NCBI RefSeq assembly: GCF_036227605.1
Contig: NZ_CP109487.1
Span: forward strand, 7,737,001 to 7,801,000
Reading direction: 5' to 3'
Length of the DNA: 64,000 bases
From: Streptomyces sp. NBC_01439
GTDB taxonomy: Bacteria > Actinomycetota > Actinomycetes > Streptomycetales > Streptomycetaceae
In this document: one piece after another, positions 8,116-17,540 of the stretch
Layout of the letters: every line of letters starts with the position of its first letter
How positions within the stretch are numbered: position 1 is the first letter of the stretch
Translations under genes and position numbers: made by a program
Notes under the pieces: generated by a model
What the model saw: only the letters and a program-made list of their open reading frames with translations
What the model was told of the DNA's origin: nothing
The model's database searches: none

Positions 8116-9597
8116 TCAGGTGGTTGCAGGGGTCCAGGGGGTGGGGATCGTGTTGCCGCGGTAGCGATACCGGGTGACCGGGATCGCGCTGATCTTCCGC
8201 AACTCGATCTCGCCCGCGCTGATCGGCAGCCATCGCCCGGTGGGGGTGGTGAGCCTTCTGCGGACGTCCGACCAGTTCCAGTGATGCCGCTCTTGCAGCA
8301 GCCGGATCACTCGCCACCAGACGAGGTTGTCCAGGTTGCTGAAGGTGCGCTTCGCAACGGCATGCCTGAAGTAGTTGGCCCATCCGTGGGTGACCCTGTT
8401 CAGATTGATCAGCACCACGGCCAGGTCCTGCTGCGACGTTCTGTGGGTGAGGGTACGGATCTTCGCCTTCACCGACCGGACGGGCCGGTCGGCGATGAAG
8501 GTGTAGACGTACCACTTGTCCGTTCCGCGCTTGCGGCGCCACTGGATGTGGAACCCCAGAAAGTCGAACCCCTCGCTCAGGTGCACCAGTTGGGTCTTGG
8601 CTTCCGAGAGCCGCAACCCGATCGGTGCGAGGACCTGGGCGATCTCCTCGCGCAGTGCCTCGGTGTCCTGTCTGGTCCCTTTGACCAGGACGACGAAGTC
8701 GTCTGCGTAGCGGACCAGCCGCCACGAGGGCAGGCCCTTGGCACTCCGCCGTTCGCGCCGACTGCTGGTGGACAGTTCCCCGTCCGGTTCCCATGCCCGG
8801 TGCAGGTGCTCATCGAGCACCGACAGGGCGATGTTCGCCAGGAGAGGGGAGATGATGCCCCCTTGCGGCGTGCCGGTGAAGGTCTCCTGCTGTTCACCGA
8901 GTTCCGTGAGGAGACCGGCCTTCAGGAACGCCTTCACCAGCGCCAGTACCCGCTTATCCTTGACCCTCATCCGGATACGGTCCATCAGCGCGACGTGGTC
9001 GATCTCGTCGAAGCACGCCGCGATGTCCGCGTCCAGCACCCACCGATAGCCGTGGGTGCCATAGAAGTGGATCTCGGCAATCGCGTCCTGTGCCCGCCGC
9101 TTGGGCCGGAACCCGTAGGAGACCGGCTTGAAGTCGGCCTCGAAGATCGGCTCCAGCACCAGCTTCAGCGCGGCCTGGACGACCCGGTCGGCGATCACGG
9201 GAATCCCCAGCCGCCGAACCTTCCCCGACCCGCCTGGTTTGGGAATCTTGCGTTCCCGCACCGGTAGCGGCCGGAACGAGCCCTGCCTGAGCTGGGCCCG
9301 TAGGTCGTCCAAGAATCCGGCGACCCCGAATCGCTCCTCAACGTCGGCGGCCGTCAGGCCGTCCACGCCGGGAGTGCGGGCTCCCCGGTTGCCGGCGACC
9401 CGGTCGAACGCCGCGATCAGCGTCGCCGGGTCGTGCACGAGGTTGAACAGATCATCGAACCGGCGGCCGGGATCGGCCGCCGCCCAACGGTGAAGCTTGG
9501 CCTGCATCTCCGATACCCGCTGGCGTGGACCCACCAGGTCCGCCTCCAGCAGAGCGCCGCTGTTCAGCGGTGCGTCTTTCGGCATTGCAGTCTCCAT
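8116..9597 (-). CDS. ltrA: Group II intron reverse transcriptase/maturase
   Basis: A 493-residue intron-encoded protein. Reverse-transcriptase blocks are intact: an N-terminal RT0-like region, GVDGLTAADVEERF, KVRRLGIPVIADRVVQAAL, YGFRPKRRAQDAI, DADIAACFDEIDH, GTPQGGIISPLLANI and the catalytic YADD (RLVRYADDFVVLV). A maturase X domain follows (NRVTHGWANYFRHAVAKRTF). There is no HNH endonuclease domain, so mobility probably uses replication intermediates or single-stranded targets. The protein would splice the host intron and reverse-transcribe it during mobility. It seems complete and possibly active. Confidence 0.92.
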   Translation of the reverse strand: METAMPKDAPLNSGALLEADLVGPRQRVSEMQAKLHRWAAADPGRRFDDLFNLVHDPATLIAAFDRVAGNRGARTPGVDGLTAADVEERFGVAGFLDDLRAQLRQGSFRPLPVRERKIPKPGGSGKVRRLGIPVIADRVVQAALKLVLEPIFEADFKPVSYGFRPKRRAQDAIAEIHFYGTHGYRWVLDADIAACFDEIDHVALMDRIRMRVKDKRVLALVKAFLKAGLLTELGEQQETFTGTPQGGIISPLLANIALSVLDEHLHRAWEPDGELSTSSRRERRSAKGLPSWRLVRYADDFVVLVKGTRQDTEALREEIAQVLAPIGLRLSEAKTQLVHLSEGFDFLGFHIQWRRKRGTDKWYVYTFIADRPVRSVKAKIRTLTHRTSQQDLAVVLINLNRVTHGWANYFRHAVAKRTFSNLDNLVWWRVIRLLQERHHWNWSDVRRRLTTPTGRWLPISAGEIELRKISAIPVTRYRYRGNTIPTPWTPATT

Positions 9598-9913
9598 CCC
9601 TTCTCGATACCGCTGCCGCCCTTCCCCATGTGCGCGGGCTCTCCCCGGCTCGGAGTACTACGGCGGCTCCGCCCCACCCGGACCGTTCGGCGGTCGATGC
9701 GCCTATCCCCAACCGGGCACTGGCTGTGCACGACAGGGGAGTTGAGAACAGGTGGTTCCCGTGTTCACTGCGATTCGCTCGTTGGAGTAGGAGCCCGACT
9801 GTGTCCCTGCGGCATCGCCACGAGTACGCCGTAGACCTTCCTCGTGGCCTCCCGAACGGCTTCGAAATACCGGTCAAGGAGTTCCTCACTGCCACCAGGC
9901 AGCGAGTGCGCAC

Positions 9914-11041
9914 CGCTTCCGGCCCAGATCCGCCAGGTTCGAGCCGGTGTAGTCGTTAAGAGACGTAAAGACGCCGGTTCCTCGCGTACTCCTCTCCATC
10001 CCGCTCGCCGGACCCGCACCATCTGGCAGTACTGGCACGTCCCGGCTTCGTCAGGGCCGCTCCCGCCCTCCCCGGCATCACCCGGATCAGGCTGCCCTCA
10101 GCTCCACCTCCCTGCTACGACAGGTCAGCGGTGAAGGTCTCTCACCTCCACACGAATCACAGCGCCTCACGGCGCAACTCGAAGACGAGCCAGGCTCCAC
10201 GCGCCGCCGCGAGTCTTCCGCGCAGGGCCACACCTCCTTGACCCACCCGGCCACCACCTCTGTGACGGCCCAGGCGGAGCTGACCGATGGGCCCCGGGAG
10301 TGCATTGGAGCAGGCCGCCCGCGAAGCCTTGAGTTCGGCAGCCCAATCCCACGAAAGAGAATGTCATGAGCACGACATCCATTGCCCAAGTGGGCGACAC
10401 CGTCCGCGTTTCATTCCCAAACCCACCTGCGCCCGGCTCCAGATCGTGCTGGGGCGCCGCGTTCTGGTCGCCGGGCCCCGATCCAGGCGGCCCCACGGTG
10501 AACTGACCGAAATCGCCCCAACCTGCGCCACGGTCAAGAACCGCGAAGGCGACCTCCCGACCTCCTAGTCTTCCGGATCAAAGACGTGGAAATCTCCTGC
10601 GCGCCGATTCCCTTCGAGGATCGCCGGACCCTCCTCCCCGAATGCCGCGTGGCCTGACCGGTTCGCTTCCGTCTGCTCCTTCGGGGGCGCCTCCACTGTG
10701 CGATCGAGCCCCCGACCGATGGGCCGCCTCCACCTTCCTCCAGCGGGGGACCGGTACCCCAGCGCACCCACCCCAAGGGTTCGGGCTGCTGCACCACCAC
10801 CCCCACAACAGGCCTGGGCCCGACAACAGTGCCCGTGTAGCCCAAAGACGGGTACGACGACTGCTCCGGCACACATTCACCGCCGAAGGAGAAGCGATGC
10901 CGCGGCCCGCGCTGTTGCCGGATGTCAGAGACCTCGACATCGCGATCAGCAAGCTGCCGCAGGTAGGCGAACGTCCAACTGGAGCCGTGGCCCGAATCAG
11001 CGAGTTCCATTGCGAGCGGGGGCTGGGTGGTGACTGATCTA
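9914..11041. other. Gene-poor stretch with a possible broken small gene
   Basis: No complete gene is convincing. At 10366 an ATG opens MSTTSIAQVGDTVRVSFPN, which looks like a real protein start, but the frame soon changes character. A second frame ending at 10568 (LQIVLGRRVLVAGP...) may be its continuation after a shift. Other open frames here are arginine- and proline-rich shadows. Confidence 0.3.
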
Positions 11042-11058
11042 GATCGACGAAGTCGATC
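11042..11058 (+). repeat. GATC hairpin, family member
   Basis: Stem GATCGAC / GTCGATC with a GAA loop, followed by CGG as in several other members. Confidence 0.55.
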
Positions 11059-11109
11059 CGGAAGTAGATCTGCAGAGGCATCGCCATCCCCCCTCGCGCA
11101 CGGGCGCGA

Positions 11110-11876
11110 TTGCTTCGCGGGCCCTGCGGCAGGTCATGGTCGAGCCCGAGCGCCTCGCCGACGACCTTGCGGCCAACGCCGGAGGGCGCGGCGCGAACTA
11201 CCCAGACCTTGGCGCTGCCTGGGGTACGACCCGCCAGGGCGCAGCAAGCGCTGGCCCCAACCGGTCAGCACCGAGCCTGTGAACCCATCCCGGCGCTGAA
11301 TGCCACCACCGCGAACCGCAAGGTCGAGGAGGCACCCGAGGACCTCACATACGACACGAGCGAAGATGCCGCCGGCGTCTTCCTCGCCGCCAATGCCATT
11401 ACGACGGACGGAGACACGACATGATGTTCGCGATCGGCGCGCTGCTCGGCTGCGCCGCAGCTCTGCTCGCCCTCGCCATAAGGAACAGCCTGACCCGCAC
11501 GCCGCACTGAGGGTGGTGCGCGACCGCCTCGAACTGGTCCACCCCCCAGCACGACGCCCTGCTTTGCCGCGGCTACGTCCAAGACCGCCGCCGCGAACGG
11601 CTGCGCGACATCAGGCAGGGCCGCCCCGTCGAGGAGCAGAACCCGTGGGGCGAGGCGTACCCACTCGAAGAAGAGATCGCCCGGCGAACGAAAGCCGACG
11701 CCTGAGCACCGAGACCACCGCGGCCGCCGCCGACTTCGCCCAGGTGCTCGTCGAGCGGGCCGACGGATACCCGACCGACCCGGAGGGCACAGCGCCCGTG
11801 ATCGCCACAGTCACCGACCCGGCGACAGGCGAGCAGCACCCGGTCCCCATCGAGCCCGGCCAGCTCGGAACAAGGA
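11110..11876 (+). pseudogene. Cluster of small, partly broken reading frames cut by an IS5-type fragment
   Basis: Several short frames look protein-like but none has a clear start. (1) MVEPERLADDLAANAGGRG near 11134 runs into a helix-turn-helix-like NYPDLGAAWGTTRQG. (2) A short acidic frame ends at 11424. (3) MMFAIGALLGCAAALLALAI (11421-11510, 29 residues) could be a tiny membrane peptide whose ATG overlaps the previous stop. (4) A frame ending at 11705 contains GYVQDRRRERLRDIRQGRP. (5) A frame from about 11702 contains DFAQVLVERADGYPTDPEG and is cut by the IS5 fragment near 11876. The order and overlaps suggest a former operon of small plasmid genes. Confidence 0.35.
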
Positions 11877-12067
11877 CATGTGTGCAGGGTCCTCCAGGGC
11901 CCGTACCGTGCCGGCGCATCACGCCACGCCGACCCCGTCCGCAGCTTCCACGCGATCCCGTTCAGCACCCGCCGGTCGTCCAATCGCGGCCGTCCCGAGG
12001 ACGACCGCGACAACAGCCCGGACAGCGCTTCCCACTTCACATCCGTCGGCTCATGACGATGCACCAT
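11876..12067 (-). pseudogene. IS5-family transposase, N-terminal fragment
   Basis: From ATG 12067 the minus strand reads MVHRHEPTDVKWEALSGLL, then GRPRLDDRRVLNGIAWKLRTG and WRDAPARYGPWRTL. This is the conserved N-terminal (DUF4096-like) region of IS5-type transposases. The match ends near 11876 and the catalytic domain is absent. The first codons of the same gene occur again in the downstream copy of the 433-bp repeat, so the fragment predates that duplication. Confidence 0.75.
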
Positions 12068-12890
12068 GTTGACGTGATTGCCCGTCAGGAACGTTTGGGG
12101 CATGTCCTGAAGCGGGCCGAGTGAATGCCGAGCTTGGGGGCATTGCGACGGGGTCTGGTCGGGAGTGGCCGGTAGGTCAGCGAAGAACGCGAGTTTGATC
12201 GGCGAAGCCGATCCGGGACTCGGATTGACGAGGCATTCGATCAGCGCAGCTGATTCGGATGAAGCCTTGAAAGAGAAAAACGTCTGATCGGCGAAGCCGA
12301 TCCGGATGGCGACATGACGGACAACTGAACATCTCGGCCCGAATCACTCAACTGCGCGCGGACGATGTCATCGGTCCGGGCGCAGTGCTGCATTCGAGGA
12401 GAACAGCTCATGCCGAGCGTGTAGCGAAACGGTCCGTTTGGCTTTGTGTTGAACCCGGCGCTTCCCGCGCCACATCCGTCGGCTCATGACGACGCACCAT
12501 GTTGACGTGATTGCCCGTCAGAACCGTTTGGGGCATGTCCTGAAGCGGGCCGAGTGAATGCCGAGCTTGGGGGCATTGCGACGGGGTCTGGTCGGGAGTG
12601 GCCGGTAGGTCAGCGAAGAACGCGAGTTTGATCGGCGAAGCCGATCCGGGACTCGGATTGACGAGGCATTCGATCAGCGCAGCTGATTCGGATGAAGCCT
12701 TGAAAGAGAAAAACGTCTGATCGGCGAAGCCGATCCGGATGGCGACATGACGGACAACTGAACATCTCAGCCCGAATCACTCAACTGCGCGCGGACGACG
12801 TCGTCGATCCGGGCGCAGTGCTGCATTCGAGGAGAACAGCTCATGCCGAGCGTGTAGCAAAACGGCCCGTTTGGCTTTGTGTTGAACCCA
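12025..12890. repeat. 433-bp tandem duplication containing GATC hairpins
   Basis: Bases 12025-12457 and 12458-12890 are near-identical copies, offset by 433. Each copy carries three hairpins of the window's GATC family (first copy 12197-12213, 12239-12256, 12286-12302; second copy at +433) and the start of an IS5-type transposase gene read leftward. The copies differ by scattered substitutions, so the duplication is not brand new. No protein-coding gene is evident inside either copy. Confidence 0.85.
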
Positions 12891-12998
12891 TCGGGGTTGG
12901 CCGTGACCAGGCCGGATCCCGCACTTGACCCCCTTTCCCTGAACACCCATGTGGTGGGCGGCGCTTTGTGCTGCCCACGCCGTAGAAGGAGAAACCTG

Positions 12999-14888
12999 AT
13001 GGATCACAAGTCCACGATGTTGTCGGTCGCGTTCAATGGGGCCGACAACACGGGTAAGACCACGCAGATCGGCCTGCTGGCCCGCCGGATCGGTCCGGCT
13101 GCGGCGTCCGCCGGCGCCCTGCACGACCACGACTCCCGATGGACCGGTATCCGGGACGACATGGCCGGGTGGTGGTTCGAGACGGGCCGCATCGAGGAGG
13201 TCGTGGACGTCCTCGCGACTTCTTACCTCGCGCGATCCGCCGCCCCCGGCGTCGAGAGCCTGCGACTGTTGGACCGGGGAATCCCCATGCTGGAGGCGTC
13301 GATCGCCGCCACCGTTGCCGTTCGCGAGAACCTGGCCGCCCCGGCGGCGGCCGACCGGGCGCGTGCCCTGCTCGAACCTTGGGCCACGGACCTTCGCGTC
13401 GCCGAGAACAAGGAGCTTTCCCTCTACCTGGCGTTCTCCGAGGACATCGGCAAGAACGTGGCCCACAGCCTCGCCCACCAGGCGAGCGTCACCCCGCCCT
13501 ACGACCGCTACCAGTGGGCCCTGAACGAACGACTCAAGGGCATGGTCGGAGAGGGTCGCTTCGAGCACGTGGTGCCGATCGGCGGCCGCTCCATCGTCCA
13601 GGTGCAGCGGGAGATCCGGCGTCTGCTGCACCCGCGGCACCCGGCCGTCCCGGCCCGTGCCCTGGACGGGGTGCAGATCATCGCGCTCGCCGGGCTGTCC
13701 GAGAGCGGCAAGAGCACCGCCGGCGAGTATCTGCGCACGCGACACGGCCACGCCCGCCTCAAGCTCGGGTGGCTGCTCGACACCGCCGCCGCGCACGCCG
13801 GCATACCCGACCCGTACGCGGTCACGGAGGTCGACCAGGCAGAGATGATCGTCGACGCCCTGGATCGCTATCTGACGGCCCACTACTACGTGACCGGCGT
13901 GACGATCGAGTCGCTGCACTCCAAGAAGTCCACCGACGCACTGCGACGAATGCTCGGAGAGCAGATCACCGTCACGTACCTCCACACGCCCATGGCGGAC
14001 CGCCGCGCACGCAGCGAAACCGGAGCCGACGACGTGGTCGTGCGCGACGTCGTCAAGGCGAGTCGAGGCGCGGACAGGATCGTGGACATCGCGGACCGGG
14101 TGATCGACAACTCCGGTACACGGCTCCACCTGGAGCGCTGCCTGGACGAGATGGTCCTCGATCGCCACTGGCCCGCACGGCAGCCGGAGACGCTGCCCGT
14201 GAACATGCTGGGCCTCCCGATCGGCCCGGAGTCCTACCTGCACAAGCTGCTGGACCGCACCACCGGCGGCGCTGACCCGGTGGTGGACCTGCTGGCCGTC
14301 ACCGGGTCCGGTGCCCGGGGCGAGTTCCAGAGCGGGTGGAGCGACCTCGATGTGTTCGTCGTCTCCGACAACGCCCGTTTGGGTGCCCTCGCCGACGTGC
14401 TGGCCGAACTCCGCGCCGACCTGGAGGGCGTCAAGCTCGGCATCAGCGTCGTCACGCTCGCCGAATGCCGCACCGGCAACGTGTCCGTTCGGCTCCAGCA
14501 TGTGCTGGCCCAGATCGGTGCTGGTGCCATCACCCCGCTGTGGGTCCGAAACGGCCTGCGGCTCCCCGCTCCGGACCCGGCCGCCATCGTGGCCGCAACC
14601 GTCGCCAACGGGGTCCAAGCAACCTTCGACATCCGCCGTCAGATCCTCGCCGGCGCCGGCGATCTGCACGCCCTCTACAAGGTGACGGGGGTGTCCGCGA
14701 AGGTGCAGTTGGAGTTCCGCGGCGTACCGGTCTCCGCCGACGTGGACGCCCTGACCAGGCTCCTCGGCGCCCACGGCCACGACACCTCCCTGGCCCGCAC
14801 CGCCCGTACCGACCGCGCCGCCGCCCTCGAGGTAGCCCGGATCGTCCTCGACCTGTGGGACGACACCATGAAAGGACTGAAGCAGTGA
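12999..14888 (+). CDS. Fusion of two P-loop kinase-like domains and a nucleotidyltransferase domain
   Basis: A 629-residue protein starting at ATG 12999 (AAGGAG upstream). Domain 1 (about 1-215) is thymidylate-kinase-like: Walker A GADNTGKT at 14-21, and an LLDRG segment like the DR(Y/G) region of that family. Domain 2 (about 225-400) has a second Walker A, GLSESGKST (Lys238), and resembles small nucleoside/metabolite kinases. Domain 3 (about 415-629) is a Pol-beta-type nucleotidyltransferase, with GSGARG (436-441) followed by SDLD (448-451); I cannot place a third acidic residue. The stop overlaps the next start as GTGA. The operon also encodes an APH-like kinase, an SDR and a Nudix protein, suggesting serial phosphorylation and nucleotidyl transfer on a small molecule. 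The substrate is unknown. Confidence 0.75.
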   Translation: MDHKSTMLSVAFNGADNTGKTTQIGLLARRIGPAAASAGALHDHDSRWTGIRDDMAGWWFETGRIEEVVDVLATSYLARSAAPGVESLRLLDRGIPMLEASIAATVAVRENLAAPAAADRARALLEPWATDLRVAENKELSLYLAFSEDIGKNVAHSLAHQASVTPPYDRYQWALNERLKGMVGEGRFEHVVPIGGRSIVQVQREIRRLLHPRHPAVPARALDGVQIIALAGLSESGKSTAGEYLRTRHGHARLKLGWLLDTAAAHAGIPDPYAVTEVDQAEMIVDALDRYLTAHYYVTGVTIESLHSKKSTDALRRMLGEQITVTYLHTPMADRRARSETGADDVVVRDVVKASRGADRIVDIADRVIDNSGTRLHLERCLDEMVLDRHWPARQPETLPVNMLGLPIGPESYLHKLLDRTTGGADPVVDLLAVTGSGARGEFQSGWSDLDVFVVSDNARLGALADVLAELRADLEGVKLGISVVTLAECRTGNVSVRLQHVLAQIGAGAITPLWVRNGLRLPAPDPAAIVAATVANGVQATFDIRRQILAGAGDLHALYKVTGVSAKVQLEFRGVPVSADVDALTRLLGAHGHDTSLARTARTDRAAALEVARIVLDLWDDTMKGLKQ

Positions 14889-15946
14889 CCGACGCAGTGA
14901 CCGACGCAGTCTTCGCCAAGGACTTCCCCGATCGCACGGCCGCGATTGCGGAAGTTGATGGCCACTACCTGGTCAAAGACCGACTCTCCGTTCCCCGGCT
15001 CCATGGTCTTCACGACGGGCCGGACGGCAGCCAGGTGGTCTTCGACGACGTGTTCGCTCAGGGACGGTGCGAACTCCTCCTCGGCGACCTCATCGCCCTC
15101 GCCGACCGCGACCCGAGCCACATACCCCGTGTCGTCGGGCTCGTTGAAGCCGTGTGCCACGACCTGACCACCGCCTTCATGCCCGAACGCCGATCCCCCC
15201 TGAGTAGCTGCGTTCCCACCCTCTACGCCGACCGCATCCGACCGGGTGGACGCCTGGACGCCTGGTACCTGAACCCCGGCCACTCCCTCGTTCCGGCCGG
15301 AGGAAACGTTCCCGCTCTCACTGCGGCTGACCTCGCCGACCACACGATCACCGTCAACGGCCGGCCGCTCACCATCAACCTCCCCGACATCGTCCACACC
15401 ACCCGCCAGATCCTGACACCGGACAGCAGTTGGGTGAGCGGACACACTCAGGGAGACCCCACCGAGCCCAACATCGCGGCCCCCCTGTGCTGGCTCGACT
15501 TCACGCTCGCCGGCCTCAACACCCTTCCGGGCGAGGCCGCCAACCTCCTCTGGTACCTGATGGGCCTGGGCGGCTGGCTCGTCCCCACCTATCAACCCGA
15601 CACCTACCAGCGCACCATGCGCCTCACTCTCCCGCCCCTCACGACCCCCCGGATCACCCAGCTGCACCACCACCCCGGACGCCGACACCTCGACGTCCAC
15701 TACCGCTGGAACACCGGCCCCGGCCGCCGAGCCGCCCTCACCACCGCCCTGCAAGCCCTGCCCGACATCCCCTGGGACGACTTGCGCCCCTTCCTCACCC
15801 TCCGCGTCCTCGGCGTCGTCAGTCCCCAGCCCATGACGACGACCGACACCCTCCTGACGCTGATCAAAGCTGCCGAACTCCATCAGACGAGCAGCAACGC
15901 CACCGAGTTCTTCACTCAGCACACCTCTGAAACGGAGCTTCCGTGA
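14885..15946 (+). CDS. APH/choline-kinase-like phosphotransferase
   Basis: A 353-residue protein from GTG 14885, which overlaps the previous stop by four bases. The catalytic core is recognisable: GDPTEPNI (Asp191 in the place of the HGD/GDxxxxN catalytic loop), then WLDFTLAG (Asp205, the metal-binding aspartate). The N-terminal lobe has an EVDGHYLVKDR strand that could hold the ATP-binding lysine. Members phosphorylate small alcohols or aminoglycosides. Tight coupling to the kinase/nucleotidyltransferase fusion and the SDR argues for one pathway rather than a stand-alone resistance gene. The C-terminal 100 residues do not match anything I recognise. Confidence 0.65.
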   Translation: MTDAVTDAVFAKDFPDRTAAIAEVDGHYLVKDRLSVPRLHGLHDGPDGSQVVFDDVFAQGRCELLLGDLIALADRDPSHIPRVVGLVEAVCHDLTTAFMPERRSPLSSCVPTLYADRIRPGGRLDAWYLNPGHSLVPAGGNVPALTAADLADHTITVNGRPLTINLPDIVHTTRQILTPDSSWVSGHTQGDPTEPNIAAPLCWLDFTLAGLNTLPGEAANLLWYLMGLGGWLVPTYQPDTYQRTMRLTLPPLTTPRITQLHHHPGRRHLDVHYRWNTGPGRRAALTTALQALPDIPWDDLRPFLTLRVLGVVSPQPMTTTDTLLTLIKAAELHQTSSNATEFFTQHTSETELP

Positions 15947-16731
15947 ACCCCACCTTCCCCATCACTGATCAGTCGCTGCGCAGCCGACCCCTGCTCGGCC
16001 GCACCGCTCTGGTCACCGGAGCCACCGGTGGCATCGGCGCCGCGATCTGCCGCGCCCTCGCCACCGCCGGCGCCCGCGTTGCCGTCGCCCATTTCAACGA
16101 GGACGCTGCCGCCGCCGACCTCCTGGACCAGCTGCCCACCCGAGGCATCGCCGTCTCCGGTGACCTCACCGATCCGATGTTCCCGACCGCCCTGATCGCC
16201 ACCGTCACCGACGCCCTCGCACCCGTCGACATCCTGATCAACAACGCCGGTGCCTACCCCCGTATCCCCTGGGAGGACCTGGACGAGGCCGACTGGGAAC
16301 AGTCCTTCGCCATCAACCTCCACGCTCCGCGCCGTCTGTGCCACGCTGTCACCGCGAGCATGACGGAACGTCAGTGGGGCAGGATCGTGAACATCGGCTC
16401 GATCAATGCCCTCGTGGGCCGTCGCCAGCTCACCCCCTACGCCACGGCCAAGGCCGCGATGATCGGACTGACCCGGTCACTGGCCCGCGATGTCGGCGCG
16501 AGCGGGATCACCGTCAACTCGGTCCTGCCCGGAGCGATCCAGGTTCCTGCTGAAGATCTCCTCCCGCCCTCCGCCCGGGTGTCCCCCGAGCACCAGATCG
16601 CCCGCCAGTGCGTTCCCCGCCGCGGGCGGCCGGAGGACGTCGCCGCCGCTGTCGCCTTCGTGGCAAGTCCTTCGGCCGGGTTCATCACCGGTCAGAGTCT
16701 CCACGTTGATGGCGGCTGGATGATGAACTGA
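15943..16731 (+). CDS. Short-chain dehydrogenase/reductase (FabG-like)
   Basis: A 262-residue classical SDR from GTG 15943, overlapping the previous stop as GTGA. Motifs are all present: TGATGGIG for NAD(P) binding, NNAG, an active-site serine in NIGSINA, YATAK (Tyr166, Lys170), and the C-terminal FITGQSLHVDGGW typical of FabG-like enzymes. It would reduce or oxidise a carbonyl/alcohol on the operon's substrate. The last 60 bases of the gene are duplicated just downstream, so the gene end is intact here but copied. Confidence 0.88.
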   Translation: MNPTFPITDQSLRSRPLLGRTALVTGATGGIGAAICRALATAGARVAVAHFNEDAAAADLLDQLPTRGIAVSGDLTDPMFPTALIATVTDALAPVDILINNAGAYPRIPWEDLDEADWEQSFAINLHAPRRLCHAVTASMTERQWGRIVNIGSINALVGRRQLTPYATAKAAMIGLTRSLARDVGASGITVNSVLPGAIQVPAEDLLPPSARVSPEHQIARQCVPRRGRPEDVAAAVAFVASPSAGFITGQSLHVDGGWMMN

Positions 16732-16804
16732 TCTCCTCCGGCCGGGTTCATCACCGGCCAACGTCTCCACGTTGATGGCGGCTGGATGATGAACTGATCT
16801 CCTC
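16673..16804. repeat. 66-bp tandem duplication of the SDR gene 3' end
   Basis: 16673-16738 and 16739-16804 are near-identical. The second copy encodes the same GFITG...LHVDGGWMMN tail and stop codon but is not attached to a gene. It is a simple local duplication between the SDR stop and the Nudix start. Confidence 0.9.
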
Positions 16805-16828
16805 GACAGCAACGCTTGAGGAGACACA

Positions 16829-17254
16829 GTGAAAGAACGCGTGCGGGCCGTCCTGATCACCCCGGCCCACACCATGCTCGTCATCCGCCGCACCGTCCCC
16901 GGCCGCGACGTCTACCACGTCCTCGTCGGCGGCGGCATCGAGGACGGCGACCCCACCCCGGAAGCGGCTCTCCACCGTGAGATCCACGAGGAGATTGCCG
17001 GGAAGGCTCACATCGTCCGGCTGCTGGGCACTCTCGCCGACACCGAACGCGAAGAGATCCAGCACATCTATCTCGCCGAGGTCCGCACCTGGGCCTTCGA
17101 CGACCGTACCGGCAGCGAGTTCACGCGTGTCGATCGCGGCACCTACGAACTCGTCGAGACCCCCCTTACCACCCCCCAGGCCCTGGCCACCCTCAACCTC
17201 CAGCCTCCATCGGTGCTGCCCCTGATCCAGGAGGTCATGTCCGAATGGGCGTGA
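16829..17254 (+). CDS. Nudix hydrolase-like protein
   Basis: A 141-residue protein starting at GTG 16829 with GGAG upstream. It has the Nudix fold pattern: VRAVLITPAHTMLVIRR, then GGGIEDGDPTPEAALHREIH followed by EEIAG. The REIHEE metal-binding core is intact, but the first glutamate of the classic box falls on a proline, so the box is slightly divergent. Nudix enzymes cleave nucleoside diphosphates linked to another group. As the fourth gene of the kinase/nucleotidyltransferase operon, it may cleave or proofread an NDP-linked product. It is separated from the SDR by the 66-bp duplication. Confidence 0.8.
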   Translation: MKERVRAVLITPAHTMLVIRRTVPGRDVYHVLVGGGIEDGDPTPEAALHREIHEEIAGKAHIVRLLGTLADTEREEIQHIYLAEVRTWAFDDRTGSEFTRVDRGTYELVETPLTTPQALATLNLQPPSVLPLIQEVMSEWA

Positions 17255-17540
17255 AGCGGTGCTGGAGGTTCGGCCTCCTGGGCGCGAATGCCGCGCGACA
17301 GGGAGGAAGACCGTCTGGCCCGTCACCTTCGAAGGATTTCGGCTAGCCGTAGGGCGGTTGGCCTGACAAACCCACCACAGAATTCTGCACGGAGCGGTTC
17401 AAATCCGCAGTGCGCCGGCTGATCCTCGGCGTACGCCAGTGGGCACACCGTGCAGACCAACCACGGAAGAGGTTCGATTCCCGCACGCCGCAGATGATCC
17501 CTGCGGCGTGTCCCTGGAGATCTCTGCAGCTCCAACTACC

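Larger units (their letters stand above)
8025..9913 (-). mobile_element. Group II intron with maturase
   Basis: A retroelement on the minus strand. The proposed 5' end at 9913 begins GTGCGCAC, fitting the GUGYG consensus. About 315 bases of structured, non-coding leader precede the maturase gene, and a domain V hairpin follows at 8066-8099. The 3' end after domain VI lies near 8025-8035 but cannot be fixed by eye. The intron abuts the IS630 relic. Upstream of 9913 I do not find the matching half of that transposase, so the insertion site or later rearrangement is unclear. Confidence 0.75.

Noticed and set aside
7454..8794. A single 446-codon frame joining IS630 transposase to the intron region
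   Set aside because: Only the last 190 codons are transposase. The rest is the intron's domain V/VI and a shadow of the maturase gene.
12777..14780. A 667-codon open frame on the minus strand opposite the kinase/nucleotidyltransferase fusion
   Set aside because: The plus strand carries two Walker A motifs and a nucleotidyltransferase signature. The antisense frame is a Val/Arg/His-rich shadow without motifs.
17340..17490. Two tRNA-like T-arms (GGTTCAAATCC and GGTTCGATTCCC) with partial acceptor pairing (17428-17434 with 17483-17489)
   Set aside because: The first has no 5' acceptor partner and a palindrome instead of an anticodon loop. The second is about 13 bases too short, with no D-arm and no U33. 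At most these are decayed tRNA pieces.
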